Positions 33,945-40,593 of a stretch of 40,593 bases of DNA are shown piece after piece; the stretch's first letter is position 1, and each line of letters begins with the position of its first letter. The translations under genes were made by a program, and so were the position numbers. The stretch lies in contig JANWWQ010000013.1 of the NCBI GenBank assembly GCA_025055635.1, positions 1 through 40,593 on the forward strand, read 5' to 3'. The notes under the pieces are model-generated. The model saw only the letters and a program-made list of their open reading frames with translations, ran no database searches and was not told the origin of the DNA. This stretch comes from Flavobacteriales bacterium (lineage in GTDB: Bacteria; Bacteroidota; Bacteroidia; CAIKAF01).

Positions 33945-35210
33945 ATGATCATTCGCCCTCCACTGGAACTTATCCAAGACCTTAATATTGATGCTGGAAG
34001 ACTTGTAGCGGGTACATCGGTTCCCGTTGTCCTATTCCCTGCCACTGGCAGTACCGCTGTGCGAGTGGTATTCCTTCTTAACGCAGGATATTTGGACGAC
34101 ACTTTGCCCGAGGAAAGTTCTCTGCTGTTTCAAATCCTAGACAAGGCACACCCTCAGCTGCCTGCTTTAGAATTTCAAGGACAACTGGAGGAACTCGGTG
34201 CTCACCTCCAAGCCTCCGCTGAAAGTCTTTATTCGGAAGTTGTGGTGGAGTGTTGTTCTCAAAACCTCAAGAATGTATTAAAACTGGTAAAGGAAGTTCT
34301 CCTCCATTATAAGGCTAAACCTGAAGAACTATCCCTTCAGCAAAACATTTTGGAACGACATTTGGCCTTTCAGTTAGCGCGCCCAGCTTCTCTAATTGCA
34401 TACCACCTACGTGCCTGGAAATATGGGGATTTTTTTCCGGGTGTTCGGGTGCCCTATCCCCAGGAGGTTCATTCTATTGTTGCATCGCTTTTGGAACAGC
34501 ATTGGCATAGGATTTTTCCTCATAAACTATCCGCCGTTTGTATTTGTGGGGATATTCCTCCGGATTTTGAACCGGCGTGGCTATCCCCTCTGCCCTCTCA
34601 ACCCCCACCCGTTCAACCTTTAAAATTTCTCCTGAATTCCCAGTCTACCAAAGGTCCCATTACTGTGTGCACGGAACATGGCGAACAAGTGGCCTTACGT
34701 TTGGTGCGTCGCTTGCCCGTGTTAGATGATTTAAGGGAGATTACAGCCCTGCGGGTAGCCGTCACATTGCTTGGAGGTTTTTTCGGAAGCCGTCTGATGC
34801 GCACTCTTCGGGAAAAAGAAGGACTCACTTATGGAATCCATGCCCGTTTGAGCCGATTTCCCGATATTCAGTTTCTAGAAATTTCTACCGAGGTGGACAC
34901 TAGCCGATACCAGGAAGCATTAAACTTAATTTGGAAAGAAATGGAGACATTAACCATTTTGCCACCGGATCCCCTGGAAATAACCGAAGTGAAAAACTAT
35001 ATGGCGGGTCGTATTATTTCTGCTTACGACGGTACATTTCGCAATGCCGATCGTTGGATTGCCCGCCATAAAGCGAAAATTTCGGAAAGCGAGGAAATTG
35101 ATTACATTAAAACCTTAGCATCTATCACTTTGGAAGATGTACAAAAGGCTGCAGCAAAATGGTTGAACCCCGAACATTTTACGCTTTTACATACGGTTCA
35201 TGCAAAATAA
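33945..35210 (+). CDS. M16 (pitrilysin) family protein without a zinc site
   Basis: 421 residues, the length of one bacterial M16B subunit. The fold is recognisable from LLNAGYLDDTLPEESSLLFQ, GGFFGSRLMRTLREKEGLTY (the Arg/Tyr-containing C-terminal block) and the closing SITLEDVQKAAAKWLNPE. The inverted zinc motif HxxEH is missing: the expected place reads SLLFQILDKAH. It should therefore be a non-catalytic subunit of the kind that pairs with an active M16 partner to form a clamp. No active partner is encoded in the window. It follows the racemase-like gene by 11 bases. Confidence 0.85.
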   Translation: MIIRPPLELIQDLNIDAGRLVAGTSVPVVLFPATGSTAVRVVFLLNAGYLDDTLPEESSLLFQILDKAHPQLPALEFQGQLEELGAHLQASAESLYSEVVVECCSQNLKNVLKLVKEVLLHYKAKPEELSLQQNILERHLAFQLARPASLIAYHLRAWKYGDFFPGVRVPYPQEVHSIVASLLEQHWHRIFPHKLSAVCICGDIPPDFEPAWLSPLPSQPPPVQPLKFLLNSQSTKGPITVCTEHGEQVALRLVRRLPVLDDLREITALRVAVTLLGGFFGSRLMRTLREKEGLTYGIHARLSRFPDIQFLEISTEVDTSRYQEALNLIWKEMETLTILPPDPLEITEVKNYMAGRIISAYDGTFRNADRWIARHKAKISESEEIDYIKTLASITLEDVQKAAAKWLNPEHFTLLHTVHAK

Positions 35211-35258
35211 TATCCTCCAATTTGTTAACATTACGATAAAATTTATATACAAATAAAA

Positions 35259-35276
35259 ATATAAAAATTTTTATAT
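35259..35276. repeat. Perfect 18 bp AT-only palindrome
   Basis: ATATAAAAATTTTTATAT is self-complementary over 18 bases and lies between the M16 stop (35210) and the reductase ATG (35322). It may be a weak terminator or a protein-binding site; AT richness makes chance plausible. Confidence 0.4.
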
Positions 35277-35321
35277 CTAATTATAAGAATTCGTATACTT
35301 TTTAAATTAAATTAATGATAT

Positions 35322-36953
35322 ATGAAAAAAAAATCCGAAGTTCAAGCTAAAAACTCCGCCCCACGGCCATCCACCATGTTGGAATATATCCTCACATATC
35401 ATAGGGGGCTATTTACCACTGTATTTCTCTTACCCATTTCTACAATAGTAAAAATTTACTGGTGGATAGAAAATAAGATTTCGCTATGGCTGTTTTCTGC
35501 TCCTCAGAAGCATTCTCAGCGGGTGCAGGGCGTTATCCGAGCTGTGAAACGATGGATAGCTGAAGGCTGCCCTCAGAAGCTCACCACTTCTCGTTCAGGC
35601 TGGAAGGCCATGAGCGAGCTGGTCCCTGTTTATAAGAAAACCCATCGGGCCATTCCTCTTCATAGGATGAGGGACATTATTGATTTCAACCCCGATAATG
35701 CCACCGTCACTGTGGAGCCCTACGTAAATATGGGTCAGATCTCCCGATTTCTAATACCTCGTGGCTACACGCTTCCGGTACTCCCTGAACTGGATGAGCT
35801 CACAGTCGGCGGACTCATCAATGGCTTCGGGGTGGAGTCTTCCAGCCACCGTTATGGGCTGTTCCAATACACTGTGGAAGCCTTGGATATTGTCACGGCG
35901 GATGGACTATTGCGCCACTGCTCTGCCACAGAAAATTCGGATTTATTTTATGCCATACCCTGGAGCCACGGCACCTTGGGTTTTCTTGTGGCTGCCCGTT
36001 TGCGTATTATTCCTTGCCAGCCTTGGGTGCGCCTCCATTATCAGCCTTTAAAGGGCCTTTCCTCTATTGTCAAAGAATTTGAAGCTGCTAGCCGCAGCCC
36101 CCACTACCAATTCGTTGAACTACTGATGTTTGGGCCCGAAGAAGGAGTGCTCATGACCGGAAACTTCGCTTTACAGCCCACCTCTGACGGACGCCCTAAC
36201 CCTATCGGCAGGTTCTGGAAACCCTGGTTTTATAAGCACGTCAAACATTTTCTCCAACGGAATCAGGAAGCTATTGAATACATACCCTTGCGCCATTACT
36301 ATCACCGCCATACTCGGAGCCTTTTCTGGGAAATGGAAGAGATTATTCCTTTTGGCAACCATCCCTTGTTCCGTTATCTTTTGGGATGGGCCGTGCCACC
36401 ACCGATCGCTCTTTTAAAATATTTTGAAACGGATACCACCAAGCGCCTACGTGAACAGTATCATGTAGTGCAGGACATGCTTATGCCTGTGTATTATCTG
36501 GAGAAAAGCCTCCGATACTTTGAGGAACACTATCAGCTTTATCCACTCTGGATTTGCCCGATGAACATTTATGCCTACCCTGAAGACAAGGGATTTCTCA
36601 GACCCTTCCAACGGCCAGATGGCACAGAAGATGTGCTCTTTGTGGACATAGGAGCATATGGTACTCCAAAAAAGCGTGGTTTCCATGCTATGGAGGCTTT
36701 GAAGGCGCTGGAACAATTTGTCCTTCAGCATGGTGGCTACCAGGCCATGTATGCCCGCACACTTCTCTCCCGGGAGGACTTCCGGAAAATGTTTAACCAC
36801 ACCCACTACGATCGGATGCGCGCTCAGATACCGTACACCCAGCAAGCCTTCACAGAGGTTTATGATAAGCTGGGTGGACGCAGCCGGGTGTCCCCTGCAG
36901 ATTATAAAAAAGTACCTAAAAATTCTCCCCTGGCTACTATAAAGCTTGTGTGA
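35322..36953 (+). CDS. Delta-24 sterol reductase homologue (DHCR24/DWARF1-like), FAD-dependent
   Basis: 543 residues, collinear end to end with eukaryotic DHCR24. An N-terminal membrane segment lies at about residues 28-46 (HRGLFTTVFLLPISTIVKIY). The FAD_binding_4 (VAO-type) domain has LPVLPELDELTVGGLINGFG, ESSSHRYGLF and ENSDLFYAIPWSHGTLGFLV. The highly characteristic block EYIPLRHYYHRHTRS (from about residue 318) is followed by WEMEEIIPFGN, FRYLLGWAVPP and YHVVQDMLMP. DHCR24 reduces the terminal double bond of the sterol side chain with NADPH. No squalene epoxidase or oxidosqualene cyclase is present in the window, so the substrate may be a sterol or another isoprenoid. A one-mismatch -7 box (TACTTTTT, 35296-35303) precedes it, so it may be transcribed separately from the M16 gene. 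Confidence 0.93.
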   Translation: MKKKSEVQAKNSAPRPSTMLEYILTYHRGLFTTVFLLPISTIVKIYWWIENKISLWLFSAPQKHSQRVQGVIRAVKRWIAEGCPQKLTTSRSGWKAMSELVPVYKKTHRAIPLHRMRDIIDFNPDNATVTVEPYVNMGQISRFLIPRGYTLPVLPELDELTVGGLINGFGVESSSHRYGLFQYTVEALDIVTADGLLRHCSATENSDLFYAIPWSHGTLGFLVAARLRIIPCQPWVRLHYQPLKGLSSIVKEFEAASRSPHYQFVELLMFGPEEGVLMTGNFALQPTSDGRPNPIGRFWKPWFYKHVKHFLQRNQEAIEYIPLRHYYHRHTRSLFWEMEEIIPFGNHPLFRYLLGWAVPPPIALLKYFETDTTKRLREQYHVVQDMLMPVYYLEKSLRYFEEHYQLYPLWICPMNIYAYPEDKGFLRPFQRPDGTEDVLFVDIGAYGTPKKRGFHAMEALKALEQFVLQHGGYQAMYARTLLSREDFRKMFNHTHYDRMRAQIPYTQQAFTEVYDKLGGRSRVSPADYKKVPKNSPLATIKLV

Positions 36954-37155
36954 TTTATTAAGATTGGGACTTGCACTTCTGTAAACCCCTGTCCGGAGTA
37001 TTGACCTCTGCTTCGCGAGTCCGTCGTTGGCCGCCGGCCTAGTAGGGTTGGGCTTCTCCCGGCTCCGCGTCTGCTCAAGCAATTCTTTGGGGTCCCTGCC
37101 CCTAAAGCAGGGCTGGCCTTCGGCCGCCCTTATCATCTCTTATGCACTCCCTCCC
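36954..37155. ncRNA. GC-rich structured intergenic element, possible RNA or terminator cluster
   Basis: About 200 bases between two convergent stops, far more GC-rich than other gaps here. Three short hairpins are visible: GGCC-GCC-GGCC (37029-37039), CCCTGC with GCAGGG around a 7-base loop (37094-37112) and GGCC-TTC-GGCC (37115-37125). No poly-T tail follows directly on either strand. I considered RNase P RNA, group II intron ends and tmRNA, and none fits clearly. The identity is unknown. Confidence 0.3.
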
Positions 37156-37836
37156 TCACCTGATAAGTAGGCTTATTCCTCCCTGCAGCATAACCACCGT
37201 GTGCCAATTGCGCAAATACAGTCCCTGGGTTTGATTGAGTGCTACTTCGGCCCCCGGCATGTGAATAAAATTGCTGGCGACCTTCACAAAAAAACCCGGT
37301 CTGGCCACCCATTCCTCATAAGGTAACATATATCCTGCTTCCCCCGAAAAGCCCCCGCCCCAACCAAAGGCTACGTATCGGTGATGCAAAGTATTATTGT
37401 CCTTCCAATAACTTTTTCGTTCCAGCCAGGCCCCTGCAAAGTGGATTCCCAACTCCCCGTAAAACCCCTCCGCCCGGCTCATCCGGCGCAGACGGGCACG
37501 ATAGCCTGCCATCACGGTATGCCACCAAAACCGTAACCGGTAATTATCTTCGCGGTACACCGCCCAGGCATTGGAATATCCGGCTACCACACCGTGAATG
37601 GGAGCCCGAAAACTGGAAAAGGCATAACCTGTTGACACAGTAAATCCCGACTCCAGGTAACGCGGTGAGCCATTCAAATAAGGACGGGTGAAATAGTAAT
37701 AGTTCAGCACCCTGTCCCATGAACGACACCATAAGTAGCTGTAACCAGTCTGAATATGAAATCCCTGCCCCATTAGTAGGGGGACATGCAGTCCACCCTC
37801 TACGAGCAAAGTCCATATGAACAGACGGTCCTTCAT
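37156..37836 (-). CDS. Predicted small outer-membrane beta-barrel protein
   Basis: 226 residues. A weak signal-like N-terminus (RLFIWTLLVEGGLHVPLLMG) precedes strands rich in Tyr, Trp and Gly: GFHIQTGYSYLWCRSW, LESGFTVSTGYAFSSF, RFWWHTVMAGYRARLR, GFYGELGIHFAGAWLE and a last strand HTVVMLQGGISLLIR. The alternation fits an 8-to-10-stranded outer-membrane barrel. I do not recognise a family. It is the last gene of a minus-strand run, 20 bases after the amine oxidase gene. Confidence 0.68.
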   Translation of the reverse strand: MKDRLFIWTLLVEGGLHVPLLMGQGFHIQTGYSYLWCRSWDRVLNYYYFTRPYLNGSPRYLESGFTVSTGYAFSSFRAPIHGVVAGYSNAWAVYREDNYRLRFWWHTVMAGYRARLRRMSRAEGFYGELGIHFAGAWLERKSYWKDNNTLHHRYVAFGWGGGFSGEAGYMLPYEEWVARPGFFVKVASNFIHMPGAEVALNQTQGLYLRNWHTVVMLQGGISLLIR

Positions 37837-37856
37837 TCTGGAAAAAATTTTCTTGT

Positions 37857-39167
37857 TCAGGACTGAGTAATTTCTACAAGTGCTTGAGCAGCTGTTTCCA
37901 TGGCCCCGTGTAGGGTTTGATGATGGCCATTCAGGTTCATCGCTTCCCCCGCAAAATACACCCGTCTGTCCAAAGGCATGGCCGCCAGCGAACGGGCCGT
38001 ACCCATCCCTACCGGGCTATATGAAAATCCGCCTAAGATAAAAGGCTCTGACGTCCAATCCTGTACGTGGTACGCCTGCAACAAAGCCGAGGCCTGTCCC
38101 GAATACATTTGATCTAGCTCATCTATTACCGAGGCCGCCATACTTTGAGCGCTCCCTAAATCTCGTAAAGCCTCAGCTTGAGCTCCTACTGCCAAGGCCT
38201 CGACGACGGCCTCGCCGGTATCCGGAAGTGCGTCATAATAAGCCGCACATATAGCGCCGCCCCATAAGGCACGGTGGTAAAACCGGCTGCTGAAACGCAG
38301 CAACACTTTCACGCACGCTGACATGCCAATTTTTTGCAGGGCTTCCACCTGAAAATTGGGCAGTGCAGGTTCAAAGGTGATCAACCCCGCTTTTAGCACC
38401 GAAACAGGTACAGTAACTATCACTTTATCAGCTTCATACATCTGGCCCGCTGTATCCCATACCTTCACTTTGGCCTCCGAATAATCAATGTGATTAACCA
38501 CTACATTAAAGCGTACATGATCCATCACAAAAAGCCCGAATTGCAATAAATAGAATTCATATAAAGATTGAAATAATCGGTATACTTCCCGCCCGCCGCT
38601 CATGTGGCGTTTTTCCCAGGCATTCCAGGCCACCGAAAGGCTTTCAGCACCTCCTCCTTCACGCCCCGCTATGGCCTCTATAATCCAGCGATATTCCTCA
38701 CCGAAACCCTGTTGCTGGGCATATTCCCAAAAAGAAATGTCCGGGAGATTGTCGCCTTCAAAAATGAAAGGATCCTTGGGTAAGGAGGAGGTCATTTGGC
38801 CTTCAAACCAATAGGTAATGGATAATGTATCAGTTTGAAGAGGGATTTTCGTTGCCAGGCAATAATCGCCCAGCAGGTGGTTGCGCCCCCAAATGTGGGA
38901 AGCTCCCAGATCCAGCGGTCTGGATGCAAAACCCTCCAGCTGGGCCAGGCGTCCTCCTAAACGGGCAGAGGCCTCCAATATCTCGAAATGAATCCCGCGG
39001 GCCTTCATCAGATAACCGGCATACAATCCGGACGCCCCGGCCCCTACAACGAGTACTTTTCCGTTGTAGGGGGCAAAATTCTGCATGCTACTTTTCCGAC
39101 ATGCCGCCGCTAAGCTCACCGACGCTGAAAATGCGGATAAACCTTTAAGAAAACAGCGACGATTCAT
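37857..39167 (-). CDS. Exported flavin-containing amine oxidase family protein
   Basis: 436 residues. The N-terminus combines a twin-arginine motif (NRRCFLKGL) with a lipobox-like LAAAC at about residue 23, suggesting Tat export of a folded flavoprotein that becomes a lipoprotein. The dinucleotide-binding motif is VLVVGAGASGLYAGYLMKAR, ending at Glu in FEILEASARLGGRL. The C-terminal FAD block is RRVYFAGEAMNLNGHHQTLH with GAMETAAQAL. The family oxidises amines (monoamine or polyamine oxidases, some phytoene-desaturase-like). The substrate is unknown. It lies 21 bases after a T9SS protein gene. Confidence 0.88.
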   Translation of the reverse strand: MNRRCFLKGLSAFSASVSLAAACRKSSMQNFAPYNGKVLVVGAGASGLYAGYLMKARGIHFEILEASARLGGRLAQLEGFASRPLDLGASHIWGRNHLLGDYCLATKIPLQTDTLSITYWFEGQMTSSLPKDPFIFEGDNLPDISFWEYAQQQGFGEEYRWIIEAIAGREGGGAESLSVAWNAWEKRHMSGGREVYRLFQSLYEFYLLQFGLFVMDHVRFNVVVNHIDYSEAKVKVWDTAGQMYEADKVIVTVPVSVLKAGLITFEPALPNFQVEALQKIGMSACVKVLLRFSSRFYHRALWGGAICAAYYDALPDTGEAVVEALAVGAQAEALRDLGSAQSMAASVIDELDQMYSGQASALLQAYHVQDWTSEPFILGGFSYSPVGMGTARSLAAMPLDRRVYFAGEAMNLNGHHQTLHGAMETAAQALVEITQS

Positions 39168-39188
39168 AAAAAAGCTGCCGGAGCGAGC

Positions 39189-40469
39189 TTAGTGCACCAC
39201 AACCCGAGCGACCTGACGACCCTGGTCAGTCTCTACGATAGCCAGGTACAACCCTTTGGCCAAAGATGATACATCCACACCGTAAGATCCCTCCCACGAG
39301 TCCTTCCTCTGTAATACTGGCCGCCCTCCGCAGTCAGTCAACCTCAGGCTGCAGGCAGTGAAACCTTCAGGCAGTGAAAACCATATTTTTTCTCCTTGGT
39401 TCCATGCCCTAAGAACGTTTTGAGAAACCTGTGGAAGAGAGCTTTCAAGCCCACGGATTTTGTATTCAATGAGTAAATGCTCTAGGCCGAAGGAAGCGGA
39501 GGTACGGGCATATGTAGGAATATGAAGACCATACCATCCACTGGAAGAGTTAAATTTGGAGCTAGTCTGAAATACACCACTCCCATTGTATTCGCCATCA
39601 AAATAGAGCGGAAAAGTGCTTGTGCCGCGTTCTTCGTAAAAGAGCACCCGGAACACATTTTTGTTATGCAGGGTATCCATTTGCGGCGTCCAGGAAAAGC
39701 CCGGAGAGAAACGAATGGAGACCGCTACCAACCCCGTGTTAATGTCGGGATGAGGGGTAACAGGGGGCAGGGAAGAGGTATTCAAGGATAAATACCAAAC
39801 TCCGTTAGAACTGCTGTCGGCCGCTGCATCCCAGGTGAGCAATTTCACCACACGATGGCGTTGCACATGGCTGTTGTCAAACACTTCAGCCGGAGGGTTG
39901 GAGAAGAGTAAGTCGTAGAAAAATATGGTATCAGCATTAAAATTATTTTGCGTGTTTGTGGAAGATATAAAGTACCTGATAGGATCGTAGATAAAGTCAA
40001 AGATCAGAGTGTCCACCACGTTGTTGGGCGTTTTACGGCGATAAGTGCAGTACAGGCCTACGCTGTCAATATAAAAAGGCATAGCAGGGTTAACATCCAA
40101 GCCCACGATCCCGGCCTCAATAGTGAAAGGGGTGAGGGCTGCCGGATGAAGCACGTTCATGACGCGGTGGACCCAGGGTCGCGACCATGTGCCCGAGAAT
40201 GAATACCAGATGGTAGTGTCCGGAAATAAGGGGTTGCCGGCAGCTACACTAATGCCGCCATGAAAATCATCCATGGCAAAAGCATAATTGAACCATGCCG
40301 AACCGCCCGATTTTTCCTCCTTGCCTGCACGACCTAAGGACCGGATATCTTGAAGAGGTAAAAATGGGCCGTCGCTGGGCAAAGAGAAACAGAAAGTATT
40401 TTGCCCAAATAATCTAAACTTCCCTACGAATAGGGTTAGGAAAACCGATAAAATGTATTTCATACTCAT
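39189..40469 (-). CDS. Secreted protein of unknown function with T9SS sorting tail
   Basis: About 426 residues from the ATG at 40469, which has GGAG nine bases upstream; a TTG at 40496 would put nine polar residues ahead of the signal peptide (MKYILSVFLTLFVGKFRLFG). The mature protein is beta-rich, with aromatic and Asn/Asp-rich strands, and I recognise no catalytic motif. The last 75 residues form a type A sorting domain (LRLTDCGGRPVLQRKDSW, then SSLAKGLYLAIVETDQGRQV). It heads a minus-strand run with the amine oxidase and a barrel-like protein, which may act together at the cell surface. Confidence 0.8.
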   Translation of the reverse strand: MSMKYILSVFLTLFVGKFRLFGQNTFCFSLPSDGPFLPLQDIRSLGRAGKEEKSGGSAWFNYAFAMDDFHGGISVAAGNPLFPDTTIWYSFSGTWSRPWVHRVMNVLHPAALTPFTIEAGIVGLDVNPAMPFYIDSVGLYCTYRRKTPNNVVDTLIFDFIYDPIRYFISSTNTQNNFNADTIFFYDLLFSNPPAEVFDNSHVQRHRVVKLLTWDAAADSSSNGVWYLSLNTSSLPPVTPHPDINTGLVAVSIRFSPGFSWTPQMDTLHNKNVFRVLFYEERGTSTFPLYFDGEYNGSGVFQTSSKFNSSSGWYGLHIPTYARTSASFGLEHLLIEYKIRGLESSLPQVSQNVLRAWNQGEKIWFSLPEGFTACSLRLTDCGGRPVLQRKDSWEGSYGVDVSSLAKGLYLAIVETDQGRQVARVVVH

Positions 40470-40593
40470 AAGAATATTCTCCACAAAGTTGTACAAAATT
40501 TTAAAATAAACTCTTTTTTAGAGGCAAGTGATTATATTTCTAAACATTTGTACTTTTTTACCTTATGTGGTTTGTAGACATACAATTCTTACT

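Noticed and set aside
36447-37136. 229-residue minus-strand frame antisense to the DHCR24-like gene
   Set aside because: Two-thirds overlaps a convincingly coding gene on the other strand, and the remainder translates the hairpin-rich gap.
36954-37155. Group II intron end, RNase P RNA or tmRNA in the GC-rich gap
   Set aside because: The conserved core sequences of these RNAs could not be located. Only generic short hairpins are visible.
1-40593. CRISPR arrays, rRNA, tRNA, integrases and intact insertion sequences
   Set aside because: None seen. All long frames are accounted for by other genes, and no regularly spaced repeats were noticed.

Overview
The window is a 40.6 kb piece of a Bacteroidota chromosome, probably from a free-living environmental member. 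The evidence is three secreted proteins with type IX secretion (T9SS, 'type A') C-terminal sorting tails, a SusC/FecA-type TonB receptor with an N-terminal carboxypeptidase-regulatory domain, a DUF4199 protein, a tandem amidohydrolase of about 1000 residues, and at least eight copies of the Bacteroidota -7 promoter element TAnnTTTG placed correctly in front of genes. I see no rRNA, tRNA, CRISPR array, intact insertion sequence or phage gene.

Layout. (a) 1-3007, minus strand: ubiA-type prenyltransferase, maf, a Wza-like exporter lipoprotein and the start of a Wzc/Wzz-like gene cut by the window edge, packed as one operon. (b) 3045-8748, plus strand: a secreted lysyl-endopeptidase-like protease, a small carboxypeptidase-regulatory-domain protein, a TonB-dependent receptor and a diacylglycerol/undecaprenol kinase. 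(c) 9154-12180: a TPMT-like methyltransferase, a 1.1 kb stretch with only decayed coding remnants, and a WG-repeat protein. (d) 12184-16036, minus strand: an envelope operon, DUF4199 > two GT2 glycosyltransferases > lpxH > lolA, with overlapping starts and stops. (e) 16121-21985: a lipoprotein, a cystathionine gamma-synthase/lyase, an acyl-CoA dehydrogenase fused to an SCP2 domain, gcvT, a membrane J-domain protein and a DUF4625-like lipoprotein. (f) 21986-26396, visibly more AT-rich: an S41 peptidase lipoprotein, an outer-membrane barrel and a small secreted protein in one operon, divergent from a LytS/LytTR-type two-component system. (g) 26519-32805: a tandem amidohydrolase and a second, larger lysyl-endopeptidase-like T9SS protease. 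(h) 32842-36953, plus strand: an alpha-methylacyl-CoA racemase-like protein, an M16 peptidase lacking its zinc site, and a full-length homologue of the eukaryotic delta-24 sterol reductase DHCR24/DWARF1. (i) 37156-40469, minus strand: a T9SS-sorted protein, an exported flavin amine oxidase and a small barrel-like protein.

The most unusual content is the DHCR24-like reductase next to a racemase family known for acting on 2-methyl-branched (isoprenoid or sterol side-chain) acyl-CoAs, with an acyl-CoA dehydrogenase-SCP2 fusion elsewhere in the window. Together they suggest, but do not prove, metabolism of a sterol or isoprenoid side chain. Sterol cyclisation genes are not in this window. A second theme is transcript architecture: for gcvT, the amidohydrolase and ubiA the TAnnTTTG box ends only 4-7 nt before the start codon, which predicts leaderless or almost leaderless mRNAs.
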